Source of the DNA: Brachyhypopomus gauderio | Lineage: Eukaryota; Chordata; Actinopteri; Gymnotiformes; Hypopomidae | Assembly (NCBI RefSeq): GCF_052324685.1 | Contig: NC_135218.1 | Location: 15,229,858-15,293,857, forward strand | DNA length: 64,000 nt | Direction: 5' to 3' | Shown: one piece after another, positions 40,001 to 51,264 of the stretch | Position numbering within the stretch: the first letter of the stretch is position 1 | Layout: the number at the start of each line of letters is the position of its first letter | Position numbers and translations under genes: made by a program | The notes under the pieces: generated by a model | The model's input: the letters and a program-made list of their open reading frames with translations, nothing else | What the model was told of the DNA's origin: nothing | Databases searched by the model: none

Positions 40001-42016
40001 CTGTAAATAGGTTATTTATTGCTTAAGTCTAGTGACTCAAATAATTTAAAAGAGTACAACAGAGGTCAGTCAAACCTTTGCTATAAAATGAAAATAATAA
40101 CATATATAATGGTAGAATATTTGTTGGTTTATCTAGTGACAAGAGAAATATATAATTGCACACCTATGAGTTTTATTAAGTTTGATACTGACAATGGAAA
40201 TTTAGTGAAAAAAACTGTGATACAGGATTACAGCAGTATTCACTGTTGATACCAATAGTATTACATTTTTATACTTTCATTAAAGGAAAAAGAAAACAGT
40301 ATCCTAAAACAACTACAGGAAGCACCATGGTTTAATATTCAACAGGAAATGAAACAGTAGTGGTGAGGTAAGTCAACAAATTACAGCAATGTGTCAGCAG
40401 TGGTTAATTTAGTTAAAATCAGTAATTTCTTCTTGATTATCTTCCATTATGACCCACAGTTTTAAACACTTTTATCATTGATGTACCAAAATCGGTTACA
40501 TTGAATCTGTTTTTTTAAAAGTAATTACATAATAAAAGTCATAATAAAATGACCATCTAGTCAAAATGACCATCTAGTCAAAAAAATCAGGCTGACCGTG
40601 TTCAGATTAAGATGATACTGAAATACGTTACACATGCTGACATCCCAGAACACCCCCACTTCTAAAAAGCTTGATACACTTCTGTACTTCTATTGTTTTT
40701 TAAAATGCACAGTATGGACATAAACATTGTGCTGGTGTGATCTCACTGTTTATATTATGTGTTATAGTGTTGAATAATACATGATCAAACTTTCAACTTG
40801 TAACTAAAACAAACATGACATTAGGCCTAATTTTACCTGCAAATGCATAAAAGGTCAGGTCATAATAACATGTTTCAGTCCTTAGATATCTTTTGTTACT
40901 GTAACTTTAAGCATAAAGTTTGATTGCAGTCATTGAAATTAATATAGGCCATATTTGAAATGTAATCAGTATGAGCATCTTGTATGACCTTTGTTAACGA
41001 GGTCAGACTTTGATTTGAAGACAAAACTAGTAACGACCATCTGAAGGGAGTCAGACTGAAAGCCCATTGAACCTGACTTAAAAAGTAGCCTGTTGGATAT
41101 AAGGGAGACAGGTGCTTAGAGAATCAAAGAGTGTCTGCTAATATAATGTGGACTGAGTGAGGATGCCTTAAGGTAAAAGATATCAGACTGCTCTAGGGCA
41201 CAAAGAGAAAAGCTTTCATCAGCACTGCCAGGGGTCCCAGGCATATCAGAGAGTAATCCATTCAACTCAAGTCTTCTGGCTGCCTGACATCTTGGCCTTG
41301 GTCAGTCAGTCTCAGTCTCTCAGTCTCTCTCTCTCTCTCTCTCTCAGTCTCTCTCCCTCCATCTCCCTCTCTCCCTCCCTCCCCAACCACTCACAATATT
41401 TTATCACTAAAACAGCAATAAACGGAGACATAGGCTTTTAAATAATGACTATTAATGTCAGATTAAATTAAACAGTACAATGAGTAATAAAAAAGACGAA
41501 ATATTGTTTTTGTCTGTTATTCAAATGAGATAATATATTTGAGTAACACGTAAAAGGCCTTAGTGTGAAGGTGTAACCACGTATTTGCGGAAACCGCAAC
41601 CACCGGTTTCACTCACTTGACTTCCAGGTTGTTAAAGTTACGTCGCTTGGTGTCGTAGTACAGCACAAACGGGTTTGGGTGGTAGATGGCGCTGCACCTG
41701 TTTCCTGACCAGTTTACACCAATACCGTCTGTTTGACCTCACCCATGCCTTTATGAAGTTTCCAGTTTTCTTTTAAAACACTTAATATTTCGGTGACACT
41801 TACAACTAGTTCTCTTGTTAATCTTGTTGATAGTGGTACACAATGGAGTGCCTACCTGAGATCATTTACAAGATGTAACTTACATGAGCAGATTATAGTC
41901 CAATCGACTGGTCCATGCCTGCCGACAGGTGCAACTCACTTCTGAGTTATACCTCATAATATCTTATATCTTACCTTGCCTTTCAGGTCCAGGAGGAACA
42001 CGGCAGACATTGCCAT
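31464..42016 (-). CDS. ap1m3: AP-1 clathrin adaptor complex subunit mu (mu-3-like)
   Basis: Medium subunit of the AP-1 adaptor, which recognises YxxPhi sorting signals on cargo at the trans-Golgi network and endosomes. Coding exons on the minus strand are 41975-42016, 39372-39528, 39165-39232, 38748-38878, 37603-37750, 36178-36304, 34085-34227, 33876-33947, 33338-33496, 31979-32104, 31763-31838 and, tentatively, 31464-31534. All phases agree. The first 11 exons give 416 aa, with numbering as in the 423-aa family. The longin domain (about 1-140) starts [14 protein letters not shown]. The mu-homology domain follows (about 168 to the end). Signal-binding residues F172, D174 (EVFMDV) and W408 (LPWVRYI) are kept. 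Exon 7 holds [20 protein letters not shown]. Mammals have AP1M1 and AP1M2. Calling this the fish third paralogue is inference; the AP-1 mu family is certain. Only the last exon is doubtful. Confidence 0.93.
31571..31632. repeat. Compound (GT)n-(GA)n microsatellite
   Basis: GT tract with one TATA interruption, followed by GA to 31632. It lies in the last intron of the adaptor gene. Confidence 0.9.
33799..33865. repeat. Microsatellite next to adaptor exon 8
   Basis: TG tract of about 67 bp on the plus strand, so CA repeat in the adaptor pre-mRNA. It begins about 10 nt after the 5' splice site of the exon at 33876-33947. Confidence 0.95.
34025..34062. repeat. Microsatellite next to adaptor exon 7
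   Basis: TG tract of about 38 bp, CA in the adaptor pre-mRNA, starting about 22 nt after the 5' splice site of the exon at 34085-34227. Confidence 0.95.
34465..34524. repeat. 20-bp AT-rich tandem repeat
   Basis: About three copies of aaaacatatgttcatataat in an AT-rich stretch of adaptor intron 6. Confidence 0.8.
34714..34797. repeat. 21-bp tandem repeat, 4 copies
   Basis: The unit gggaattcagcactgcactc plus t occurs four times (34714, 34735, 34756, 34777) in adaptor intron 6. Each copy contains GAATTC. The array gives repetitive open frames that are not genes. Confidence 0.95.
36970..37050. repeat. 21-bp tandem repeat, about 4 copies
   Basis: The unit atgtggttaatcagagtaac plus c is repeated from 36970. 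The fourth copy is truncated. It lies in adaptor intron 5. Confidence 0.95.
38319..38342. repeat. Microsatellite (CA)n
   Basis: Short CA tract of about 24 bp in adaptor intron 4. Confidence 0.9.
39686..39711. repeat. Trinucleotide repeat (ATT)n
   Basis: About eight ATT/TTA units in adaptor intron 1. Confidence 0.9.
41611..41691 (-). other. Exon-like segment of unknown identity inside adaptor intron 1
   Basis: On the minus strand an 81-nt stretch lies between an acceptor (ggaaacag) and a consensus donor (gtgagt). In the phase with one leading base it reads [20 protein letters not shown] and then FNNLEV, protein-like in composition. In the phase needed to join adaptor exons 1 and 2 it hits a stop, so it is not an ordinary adaptor exon. 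It may be an alternative exon, a relic of another minus-strand gene, or chance. Coordinates are approximate by a few bases. Confidence 0.35.
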
Positions 42017-42089
42017 CCCGGTCACGTAGTAGTACAGCCCAGCTCACAGATAAGAAAGTTTACGGTTTAATCAAATGGTTGCAGAAGAA

Positions 42090-42200
42090 AAAAAGAACAG
42101 ACATTTCCATCCCTCGATCTTCGCTCTTCCGGGTCCCGAGGCGTCGGACCAGTTCTGCGGCTTTTGAATGGGGTTGTCCGCTCGTCGGGATTTGCTATAT
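42090..42200 (-). promoter_or_regulatory. ap1m3: Likely promoter region of the adaptor gene
   Basis: The sequence just upstream of the adaptor start codon (42016, minus strand) is locally rich in CpG. It contains an ETS-type word CTTCCGG at 42126-42132, common in housekeeping promoters. No TATA box is evident. This is inference from position and composition. Confidence 0.4.
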
Positions 42201-42699
42201 TGTCACTATAACTTTATGTTCACACCCAAACGCACTACATCATTTGTAACACTGAACGCGTTCAGTACAGCTGACAGCTTCGTGCGTTTTCAAAACACTC
42301 CACACACTCTGTGTCGTGTGTTAAACGCCTCGAGCATCGGGACTTGGGGCTGCTGTTTTGCACGTTGTGTAATGTTAGGAACCACTTTAAATGATCAGGG
42401 GCTTGTGTGCATCACCTGGACAACAGATGTAGGAGGGCGAATATTTGAGTAAACGAGACTGTAATTTAAAAAGTGAAAGCACTGTCAAAAATGAAGGGAG
42501 TCTGCACCATTTATCATGCATAGAGTGAGCACCCGAATACATACATGGACATACATACATGTATACATTATTTAAATTGTGGTTTTCTAAATAATGCAAA
42601 TAAACCTGGTTTGTAAAAACTCTCGGTACCGTCCTCGCAAGAATGATGCAGGCTGCTCCCTCTCGTGGACGCGCAGCTCGTGGCAGCGGATTTACGTGT

Positions 42700-43257
42700 C
42701 TAACCAATGGTGAACTCCATATCTTCTTCCTCCCCGTCGTCTTCCCAGTCTTCCGTCTCTCGTGCTGCTCGTTCCCTATCACTAGCCTGTATGTAGTTGT
42801 CTTCAATGAACCCGTCATCGTCGTCCTCCATCATTTCATCGGCGCGTGCACGCGAGCGCGTGGCCTGGCTCGAGAATCCGACCTCGAAGCTGGCGGGGTC
42901 GCACTGACTTGTCCCGTCCGTCTCGTTTAACCTTGAATGCCTGTAGCTGGATAGATATCGGTGTACAATTTTACATTTTGCCCCAACGGCGATGAGAATG
43001 GAGACGCCGATGGCTGTCACCAAAACCCCTACAAGGTATTTCCAGTCGTGTGAACTTTTCGGAGAAGCATCTGTTCCCACGTGGATGGTTGCAGCGTTGG
43101 TTAGAGAGAAAAAGAGCGAGTAGGTTAATCAATGGGCTTCAACAGAGCAAACAAGAAAAAATTAGTATATAAAACGACTTAAATCTATTATAAAACTAGC
43201 CAATTTTCATTTCCATTATGTCAGACTTAATGACTTTAACACACACACACACACTCA

Positions 43258-43320
<63 letters not shown>

Positions 43321-44536
43321 CCAACCAAGTGTCTTGTTGGTTCTGTTTGTTCCAGCAGTGTCCACCAAGGTGTCTGATAGTAGTTTACGACGGAAGGAAC
43401 GGTGGGTGATCAGGTTTAGAGCGTGTCCCGTGCCTAGATACAAGACATGGGGACACATGGGTAACATGCAATTTTCATAAAAAATGTTTTCATAAAGTAT
43501 AAGTAGAACAAACAGAAAAAAGGGAATGAAAAATATACACACCATCAAGGTGATTCTCCTGGGCCATCTGCTCATCAGCTCTGTGTGCAATTTGTTCTGG
43601 TTTTCTGAATCTGCTCTTTAGTGGAAGATTTTTGCTGACGTTTACAAACCGAATCCGCCCATGGTCTCGAAGTATGGCAGACACAGGGGGTTGCAAATGA
43701 TTGCGTCCCAGTAAAAGTTTTTGCAACCTAGGAAAGCTCAACAGAGCACCAGGTTGTACTGTAGCTAACTTACATCCAGTGAGATCCAGTATTTCCAGAG
43801 ATGGAAGGTGATAATGATGCTTCACCAGTAGGGGGAGATAATTTCCTGATAGATTGAGTTCGATCAAGTGGTCAAAATGTTGCAGCTTCTTGAAGAGCTT
43901 AAGGTGAACCAGGTTTAAGTGATTATCTGAGAGGTCCAGCCTGCTCACATTTGCCCATATATGCTGTGGTATTGATGTGAGATTTCGTCTGCTACAATCA
44001 AATGTAACCTAACAAAGAAAAGTGGCACAAAATTGTTAAAAAGATCATGTCTCATAAATGCAAAACATCTACAGAATATACAACAGTTCATATGGCGTAA
44101 TACAAGGTTTACTAGAACCATATTTATACAAACAGTTTTTAAAATGTGACTGATATGTTTAAAGTACTTGTTTACACAGAAATTCATTATTCATCAATCC
44201 ATCATTTTAAATATATTTTAAGGTTTTAGGTATGTTTATAAATAATAATTGAGGTACCAGATAGTAGCTACGTAATTACTAAAAGGTTGTACAGATGATA
44301 AGCACTAACAAAGCCAGGGCGAACGCCTGTCCTGACAAACAGGAAATGAGCGCCTACAAACAGGATATTCCTGAAACAGCGAGGCTCTCTGTGGCTCAGA
44401 GAAAACAGGCAGCAGGGTACTTGTCACTCACCTTCTCTGTGCTGACATCACATGGACCAACATTTAGGAGTGTGTGGCAGAAACATAAGCTGCAGACAGC
44501 GAGGAGCACACACAGAGTGTGAGCACCAGGACGCAT
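42700..44536 (-). CDS. c1orf210: C1orf210 (TEMP) orthologue with leucine-rich repeats
   Basis: Single-pass membrane protein. Human C1orf210 is a short (about 113 aa) type III endosomal membrane protein. Four coding exons on the minus strand are 44432-44536, 43543-44008, 43326-43433 and 42700-43070, with phases in agreement, giving 349 aa. Residues 1-20 form a signal peptide (MRPGAHTLCVLLAVCSLCFC). Residues about 36-175 hold leucine-rich repeats (SRLDLSDNHLNLVHL, LIELNLSGNYLPLL, SLEILDLTGCKL). A stalk with N-glycosylation sites NRT and NKT precedes the membrane span at about 237-258 (YLVGVLVTAIGVSILIAVGA). The cytosolic tail carries the diagnostic DDDGFIEDNYIQ motif. The human protein begins at a point matching NRTNKT here, so the fish form carries an extra N-terminal LRR ectodomain. 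Exon 3 ends at a weak donor (gttggg) followed by a (GT)n tract. Neighbour to tie1, as in human. Confidence 0.92.
43239..43317. repeat. CA microsatellite next to c1orf210 exon 3
   Basis: CA tracts at 43239-43254 and 43268-43317, separated by a CT-rich stretch. On the gene strand this is a (GT)n run starting 8-9 nt after the exon 3 donor at 43325. Confidence 0.95.
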
Positions 44537-45138
44537 CCTGCAGCGTGTCCTGCAGACAGAGACCCAGACTATTGATAATGGCATATATATACATTTCAGG
44601 ACTTGTTTTACAATTCGAACAATAAATTGAACAATAAAATGGTTATAATCAGGTTAGAGTAGATTTGAGTAAATGAGCTAGCTGAGAGTTATCTGTGCAG
44701 TAATTGCTGTACCATCTCAGCATTATTGTTTTACACCCAGTTCTTTCGAGAGGCATCTTGATGAATAAATGAATGCAGAAATATGCATGGGACTCACAGT
44801 GCAGTACTGTAAAGGCATCACAAGGCACAGCACTATCAAAAGACCTTTGGAGACATATGTGTGAACTACAAACGACAGATGCTTTGAGGTCGTGAATGTG
44901 TATGCAGCCTGTACAGTAGTGAGTGTTTTTCATGTTTAGCACTGTTCGCCAAGGAGCTATTGTTTACGGAGACGTCTGCCACAGAACGGGGCCCCTTCCT
45001 CTCCGCATCTCACACTCTTCATTTCAGTATGTGGGCTGTAAACACTCGTCAGGAGCTCCTTTTATCTCTTCCTGTCTCAAGATTCCATGTGCACAACAAG
45101 CGCCCTGGGTCCAAAACACCGCCAAATATTAAAGCCTG

Positions 45139-45165
45139 TGCGTGTGTGTGTGTGTGTGTGTGTGT
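45139..45165. repeat. Microsatellite (GT)n
   Basis: Short GT tract of about 27 bp. Confidence 0.9.
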
Positions 45166-45406
45166 GGCGCACACAGACATTTTCAAGTAGGCTGGTATGC
45201 ATGTGTGTGACAAAAAGTCAGTCTCGTAATACTGTATGTGTATGATAAAAACGCACTACAGCCAGCTCCTTGTCGGAGGACATATGAGGAAGGGAGACAC
45301 ACAGGCTGCCTGTTTGACGGCTCCTGGCACACCCCAGCGCCTCTTCTTTAACACCACCCCATCACTAACTCGTGTCTGCTCCATCACTGATTGCTTCCTC
45401 CACCAG

Positions 45407-45504
45407 GGCAGCCTGCTAGTGTCCATCCCACACCTCGACTCTGAAACCCAGCTGCGAGAGCTCACAGAAGAAGCCCTTCATTTGACCTGATCAACAGCAC
45501 CATT
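45407..45504 (+). other. Exon-like segment of unknown identity
   Basis: A 98-nt stretch is bounded by a strong acceptor (gattgcttcctccaccag) and a consensus donor (gtaagt). One frame reads GSLLVSIPHLDSETQLRELT and then EEALHLT before a stop 9 codons short of the donor. It matches no family I know. It could be part of a non-coding transcript, a decayed exon, or chance. Confidence 0.25.
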
Positions 45505-47064
45505 GTAAGTAAATCACCCTTCCCCCACACTGCCCTGTGTCTTCCCAACTCCACTCTAACTCAACGTCGCGTTTTAAAGCAGGTGAGGCTAAAATCTACT
45601 CAACAGCTGCTGGAATTTAAGTGTCATGCTCTGAAAACCTTCCAAAATTGCCACCTCCTCAATACGTTCCCAGCGTACTTTTAATCATTCACTGATTTAT
45701 AGTTTACCTCAAAGCAACAGTATATGTGAAGGACGTTTACTGCCCTACCTTTCAATTCAGCCTTTCTGTACACAGCCTATATCAGTGGAAAATACCTGTC
45801 CATAAACCCAAGAGACAGAGTAAACGTGGATTCCATATGTTGAGGTTAAAGAGCTGGAAACCAGCCTAGCGCTGTCCTACCTATCTAGTGTTTGTCATGT
45901 GGTTCAAAACAGACTGTAATGCGGCAGCAGAAACTAGCCAAGCTTGTGTTTATAGTTAACACACAACAGATAACATTGGCAAAGACACAGACCTGTGATG
46001 CTTCCTCTTGTATCCATGTGAACAAGCCAAGTTTGAGTAGATTTCCAACTTAGAGATTTCTCAAAGCTATACTGCTATATTGTTACAGGTTTCAACAAGA
46101 AAATGTTTTATTAACCCTTTGTAATTATAGATTTTGAAATAATTTAATCTCTATTTTTCAGTAACAGACTGAATAGGAGTTAAATTCCTATACAAATCAT
46201 AATCATTCTGGATTTTTAGGAACACATACAGTGCTTACTGTACATGTACATAGCATTTTCTGGTTGAAGCCTGTTGTAGCTGTAAATACGAATGTGGCAT
46301 ATGTTACCAAGCAAAGGGCATTTGAGTGCTGAAACTCCAAAATGGAAGCCCTACCTGAGCTTTGCTCCTCCAGGTGTTCTAAATTTGACAGGCTTTAGTC
46401 TTCAATCACAATTAGCATTTAAACGAGGTCATGTTGGATGTTTCCAGAGAAAGAAAATGTCAAATGGAGGCATGTTGTGCAAAGGTTGGTGAAGGGAGCT
46501 GAGGTGTGCTTTTAACATGTCACCTGAGGAACAAGTTAATGAGTAACTCAATAATCACACATTGCATGGGTTCCCTGCCCCTCAGAAGAATCAGTCATAA
46601 GACTGAGATATATCCCTGTGCTCAACCCGCGACATGAGCTCAGTCTCTCCAACCTGGATTCACTTTACTTTATTCTTGTAAACAAAGGTTGAATTATTAT
46701 GGTTTGAATACACAGGGAGGCTTACCAAGTAATTTAAAGACATCATGTCAGATAGTTCAAACCTCTTTTGTCTTTGCCCTCTCAAGTCTCGGAGGAGAAT
46801 TTCGCATCCCACTTAAGGAAGCACAGGGACCTGTATAAAAAAGTCTTCCATTGTTAATGGATTTACTTGTGCATCTGGGGATTTCAAAAAGAGTAGACAC
46901 AGTGCGTAAACAGCCTCTCCGCTGTGATGGGTGGATTTGATTGGGTTACCTTGACTGACTAAGGAGAAAGAGAAGGAACCCTGACAACAATAGAGTCATT
47001 TCCTGCACAAATCTTGCAGGAGTGTATGCATCTGTACAAGCACTTTTGAATTTGTATGTATACA

Positions 47065-47073
47065 GTGTGTGTA

Positions 47074-47134
<61 letters not shown>
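47065..47134. repeat. Compound (GT)n-(GA)n microsatellite
   Basis: GT tract followed by GA tract with small interruptions. Confidence 0.93.
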
Positions 47135-47217
47135 AACTGACTGAGAGAGTACACGTGTGTCTCTTGATCTTTTGGCGCCATCGTGGTGTGTAGGAGAGAG
47201 TAAAGGGAAAGCCCTGG

Positions 47218-47228
47218 AGTGTGTGTGT

Positions 47229-47301
<73 letters not shown>
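47218..47301. repeat. Microsatellite (GT)n
   Basis: GT tract of about 84 bp with one interruption (gagt) near 47233. Confidence 0.95.
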
Positions 47302-49184
47302 AGGAAGGCGAGGGGAGCAGGGAGCACCACAGCGACAGCTGCAGTGCCTTCGATCTCTTTAAAGGGAAAAAACAACGCAAGGACTTCAACAATGGTCCAT
47401 TTGTCTTAGAAAAGACACCGATGAACTGGTCAAGGAATTAATGTGTGTCATCCAAACCGCTGTTACTGTGTTTAGTGTGAGGACATGTGTCCGAAGCTTT
47501 CATCATTGCACACAAACCCGCACACATACACAAAAATATCATATTACACACACAGAGAACATCATATTGTACACACACAAACATATCGTACATGCACAAA
47601 CACATCAGCAGTGTATTTGCCTATATTTGCCTATAGGTCCCTTTGTACTATTCGCATACTAAACTCTGACTTGATTCTGCTCATTGGATGCTGCTTTTTC
47701 AAACTACTTTTGTGCTTTGGTTTCCTTTGAGTGTCTAAAAAGCGTTCATTTCCCTTCGTAATGAGAACCGTCAAGCCTGCTCCCTCTGTAAAAGCAAAGT
47801 GATTTATCCAAGCGGTATGTTAATCAGTGATTTTATCAGCAAAGTGTTTTCCTTGGCCTCGCTGTGAACATGGAGGCTTTGACAAAGAAACTGAGATTGT
47901 ATTCTAACTCAAGATGTACAAAACAAAGCCTCCATCAATTTTCTTTTATTAGGCTACTGGCGCCATATTATGTATGAAAGTTAATAATGGTTTGATGTTT
48001 TAAAAAAATGTGTATATAAGACATGCTCACTGTTTGCATGGGAAAATGTTAAGGGCAATAAAAAGTACTAGATGGGAAATATAAGTCCCTTTGATTTCAT
48101 GCAAATGTGAGATTAAGCATATAAAAGGAACAAACCGAGTGAAGCGATCTTGTTAGGTTAATTTCAAAAATTTCTAAATCTCCCAAACTAAATACAGTTG
48201 ATTTACAAAATCCACAAATTCTGGGAACATGTTCACATGAAGGTCACCAGGGGAGGGGCTTAAGCACACAGGCCACCTATAGGAGGGCTGGCAAAAACCC
48301 ACAAACACCCTTTACAAGCCTAGCAACATTGCACACCAAGGGCAAATTAAAACCTGGCGTTTATGCCACATTGTTTACAATTGACATAAATAACAATAAT
48401 GATTATAATACCCCATTTGGACGCATCTGTTTGATCCGTGTTGAGCAAAAAATGTCAACAACAACCGAATCTTCATTTTGGTTTCGGGTGTCCATTTTCT
48501 CTTGTCTTGTTTGGGCTTTGGTTCTGGCCCAGTGTATGCACGTCTCCAGCTGGGCTCATGGGAACATGGTGGCGGGCTGAGCAAACACTCAGCAGACAGG
48601 AGGCCAGCAGCTCTTCCTGTTGCTGCCTGCCTGCCATTTGATTCGTGCTCAGCCTGGCTTCCTGGTCACATATCGGCTCCGGCAACACCACTTCCTGCCC
48701 CAGGGCCTCTGTGACACCTCCTCCGTGCCACAGGTCTCTCTGCTTTTCGCTGGATCTCTCTCTTCCTCATGTATCTATCCTGCTTCATCCCTCCATTTAT
48801 GTGTGTGCAGATGTGTATGTAGCAGTATGACCCACACCTTTCCTTTATCAGTCCTGCACCTGAATTCCAATCTGCCTTTGATGGGATGTTTGCTGCTCTG
48901 CTGTTGTCTGCCTGTTCTGCTAGCTCCTCTTGGTCTCCTCTATCCTTTCCTTCTTCCCATAATCCCCAGCGTGCTCTTGGATGCTAGTGGTGTCTTCTGG
49001 CTGTGGTCTCACTGTTTCTGAAGAATTTTGGCAGGATAAAGTCTCCCTGACTGTAGTGAAAATGATTGCACATGGACAGTAATGTTCCTGCCAGGGCTTA
49101 GCGTGGTAGATAGCAGAGAGAAACCAAGGCTCCTACCTGATAACCACTGAATGAAGGTAATAAAGAACAGTCTACATGTTTAAT

Positions 49185-49335
49185 GTAATGGCATATAACA
49201 TAACGCCGAATGAGAAAAGGTTGGGACAGTAGGGAGAATGCAAATAAAAAATGTTGCTTTGACATATGAACAATGGTGAGTTTTATTTCTCAGCCTGCAA
49301 AATATTACAAAAAAACAAATTGGGATGGTGAAGTA
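49185..49335. repeat. Probable dispersed repeat fragment
   Basis: The phrase gagaaaaggttgggacagta followed by gggagaatgcaaataaaa resembles the end of an interspersed DNA element common in fish genomes. The class cannot be assigned from sequence alone. Confidence 0.35.
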
Positions 49336-50775
49336 CTATTGACCTCTCTGGACATCTGGGAAGGACCTTCCCACAGAAATGTTCACTGGGGTCATATAAA
49401 TACATTTTTCATGTCTTTTTTAGAATAAATGGATGCCTTGTGATCTTATTTTCAGCAATGGTGAGGAGCTGTAATGTAGGTGTCTCTTAGAGGATACAGA
49501 GGGATTAGAGGACAGTGAGCATGTGGTCACAGGAAACAGGAAGAAATGTTCAAGGTTCAAGGCTATTTTTGGCATGCAGCATGTATGTCCACTTTTCTCT
49601 TGGTTACTGGCATCTTACAGCTGTTACTATAATTGCTTGTTATCACAGACTGAGTTGCCTGTCCAAGTCAATAGGAAAGATTTTCAAGGTTGGAGTGTGG
49701 TTGGAGGTTCTGCTGTAGGACAACATGTAAACTAATTTTGAAACTCTTGAGCACTCTTCATCAATAATCAAACCATGAGGCAGGTATAATACTTAACCAC
49801 CTTATGATAGTGTTCCTTAATTTAATGGGTTAGGGTTTAGGGTTAGTTAATTACATTGACAAAAATGTTGGTAGATTCTCATGGTGCAATTGTAGTTGGG
49901 CTGTGTGACATACACACATAAATACAGCAGACGGTTGCCATCGCTTAGATCACCACAGCGCATCAGTTCATTTTGGAATGAACTCTTCCCCTTTTCCCTG
50001 TGGTGTGCTGATAAACAGGACCATGGGGGTATTGATTGAGGAAACTGGGTCAGACATGTCATGTGCACCTCACAAAAGTTCATCAAAATAACCTGCAGTT
50101 TCCATTTGAACGGCGACACACACGTACGTGACCGTTAGAACCACATTTCTACTGTTGACTGAGGGTCACCGATGTGAGTTTTATAGCATTTATCATACTG
50201 TGATAGCTGTGTAAATGTGCAAACAGAGACATTCTTCAAGGATATCTGGGTATCTCTCCCCGCTCTCTCTGTGCTGCCTGGCCTCATTTGAATGGCCTCA
50301 CAGAGAACTCCCTTTAACTCCAGAACCCCCAACCTTTCATCCTATGGAGGTGCAGGCCACCAGAGCACTGGCGGAGTGCCAGACTCATACAGAGATGCCC
50401 AGCTGAGTTTGGAACAAGGACTTCCACCTGATCACCACCACCACACCCTAAGCCAACAATCCAAGCTGGGTCTTTGTTTGTTTTATACCAACAAGCTGCT
50501 GTAAAAGCAAAAGTCAGTATTTTAATGCCCAGGCCTTTATGCAGGACAGGGTGTGAGCACCCTGGTCAGGCGGTCAAACTTTATGCCATATGAGGCAGTT
50601 GTTATTTCCAATCTTCAGGAATAGAACAAGAAACTTGCTTCCTACAGTCTGAACATGTTTCGCCATTTTTATAGCGCACAAAAAGTACGTCGTTAATATG
50701 TCGACGCTGTATGGGTTTCTCTAATGCAGTGTGCTAAGGATGGTACTGAACTGAATAGCACTGCACTGCAGAGGG

Positions 50776-51264
50776 AATATATGGGGTGGGTATGTGACAG
50801 GATGGGTATATGGGGTGGGTGTGTGACAGGGTGGGTATATGGGGTGGGTATGTGACAGATTGGATGACAGGGTGGGTATATGGGCTGAGTGTGAAAGGGT
50901 GGGTATATGGGGTGGGTGTGTGATAGGGTGGGTATATGGGGTGGGTATGTGACAGGGTGGGTATATGGGGTGGGTGTGTGATAGGGTGGGTATATGGGGT
51001 GGGTATGTGACAGGGTGGGTATATGGGGTGTGTGACAGGGTGGGTATATGGGGTGGGTGTGTGACAGGGTGGGTATATGGGGTGAGTATGTGATAGGGTG
51101 GGTATATGGGGTGGGTGTGTGACAGGGTGGGTATATGGGGTGGGTATGTGACAGGGTGGGTATATGGGGTGTGTGACAGGGTGGGTATATGGGGTGGGTG
51201 TGTGACAGGGTGGGTATATGGGGTGTGTGACAGGGTGGGTATATGGGGTGGGTGTGTGACAGGG
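50776..51264. repeat. 30-bp minisatellite, about 490 bp
   Basis: Tandem, slightly variable copies of gggtgggtatatggggtggg followed by tgtgtgacag, with some shortened units (ggtgtgtgacag). The plus strand is G-rich and almost free of C, with many GGG runs. The minus strand gives an artificial open frame rich in HTPYTHPV. Confidence 0.95.

Noticed and set aside
46946-47392. Minus-strand frames with HTHTHT and SLSLSL stretches
   Set aside because: Translation of two microsatellites. There is no conserved sequence outside them.
48620-49021. Hydrophobic open frame of 133 codons
   Set aside because: Leucine- and cysteine-rich because of pyrimidine-rich DNA. There is no start context, neighbouring exon or family match.
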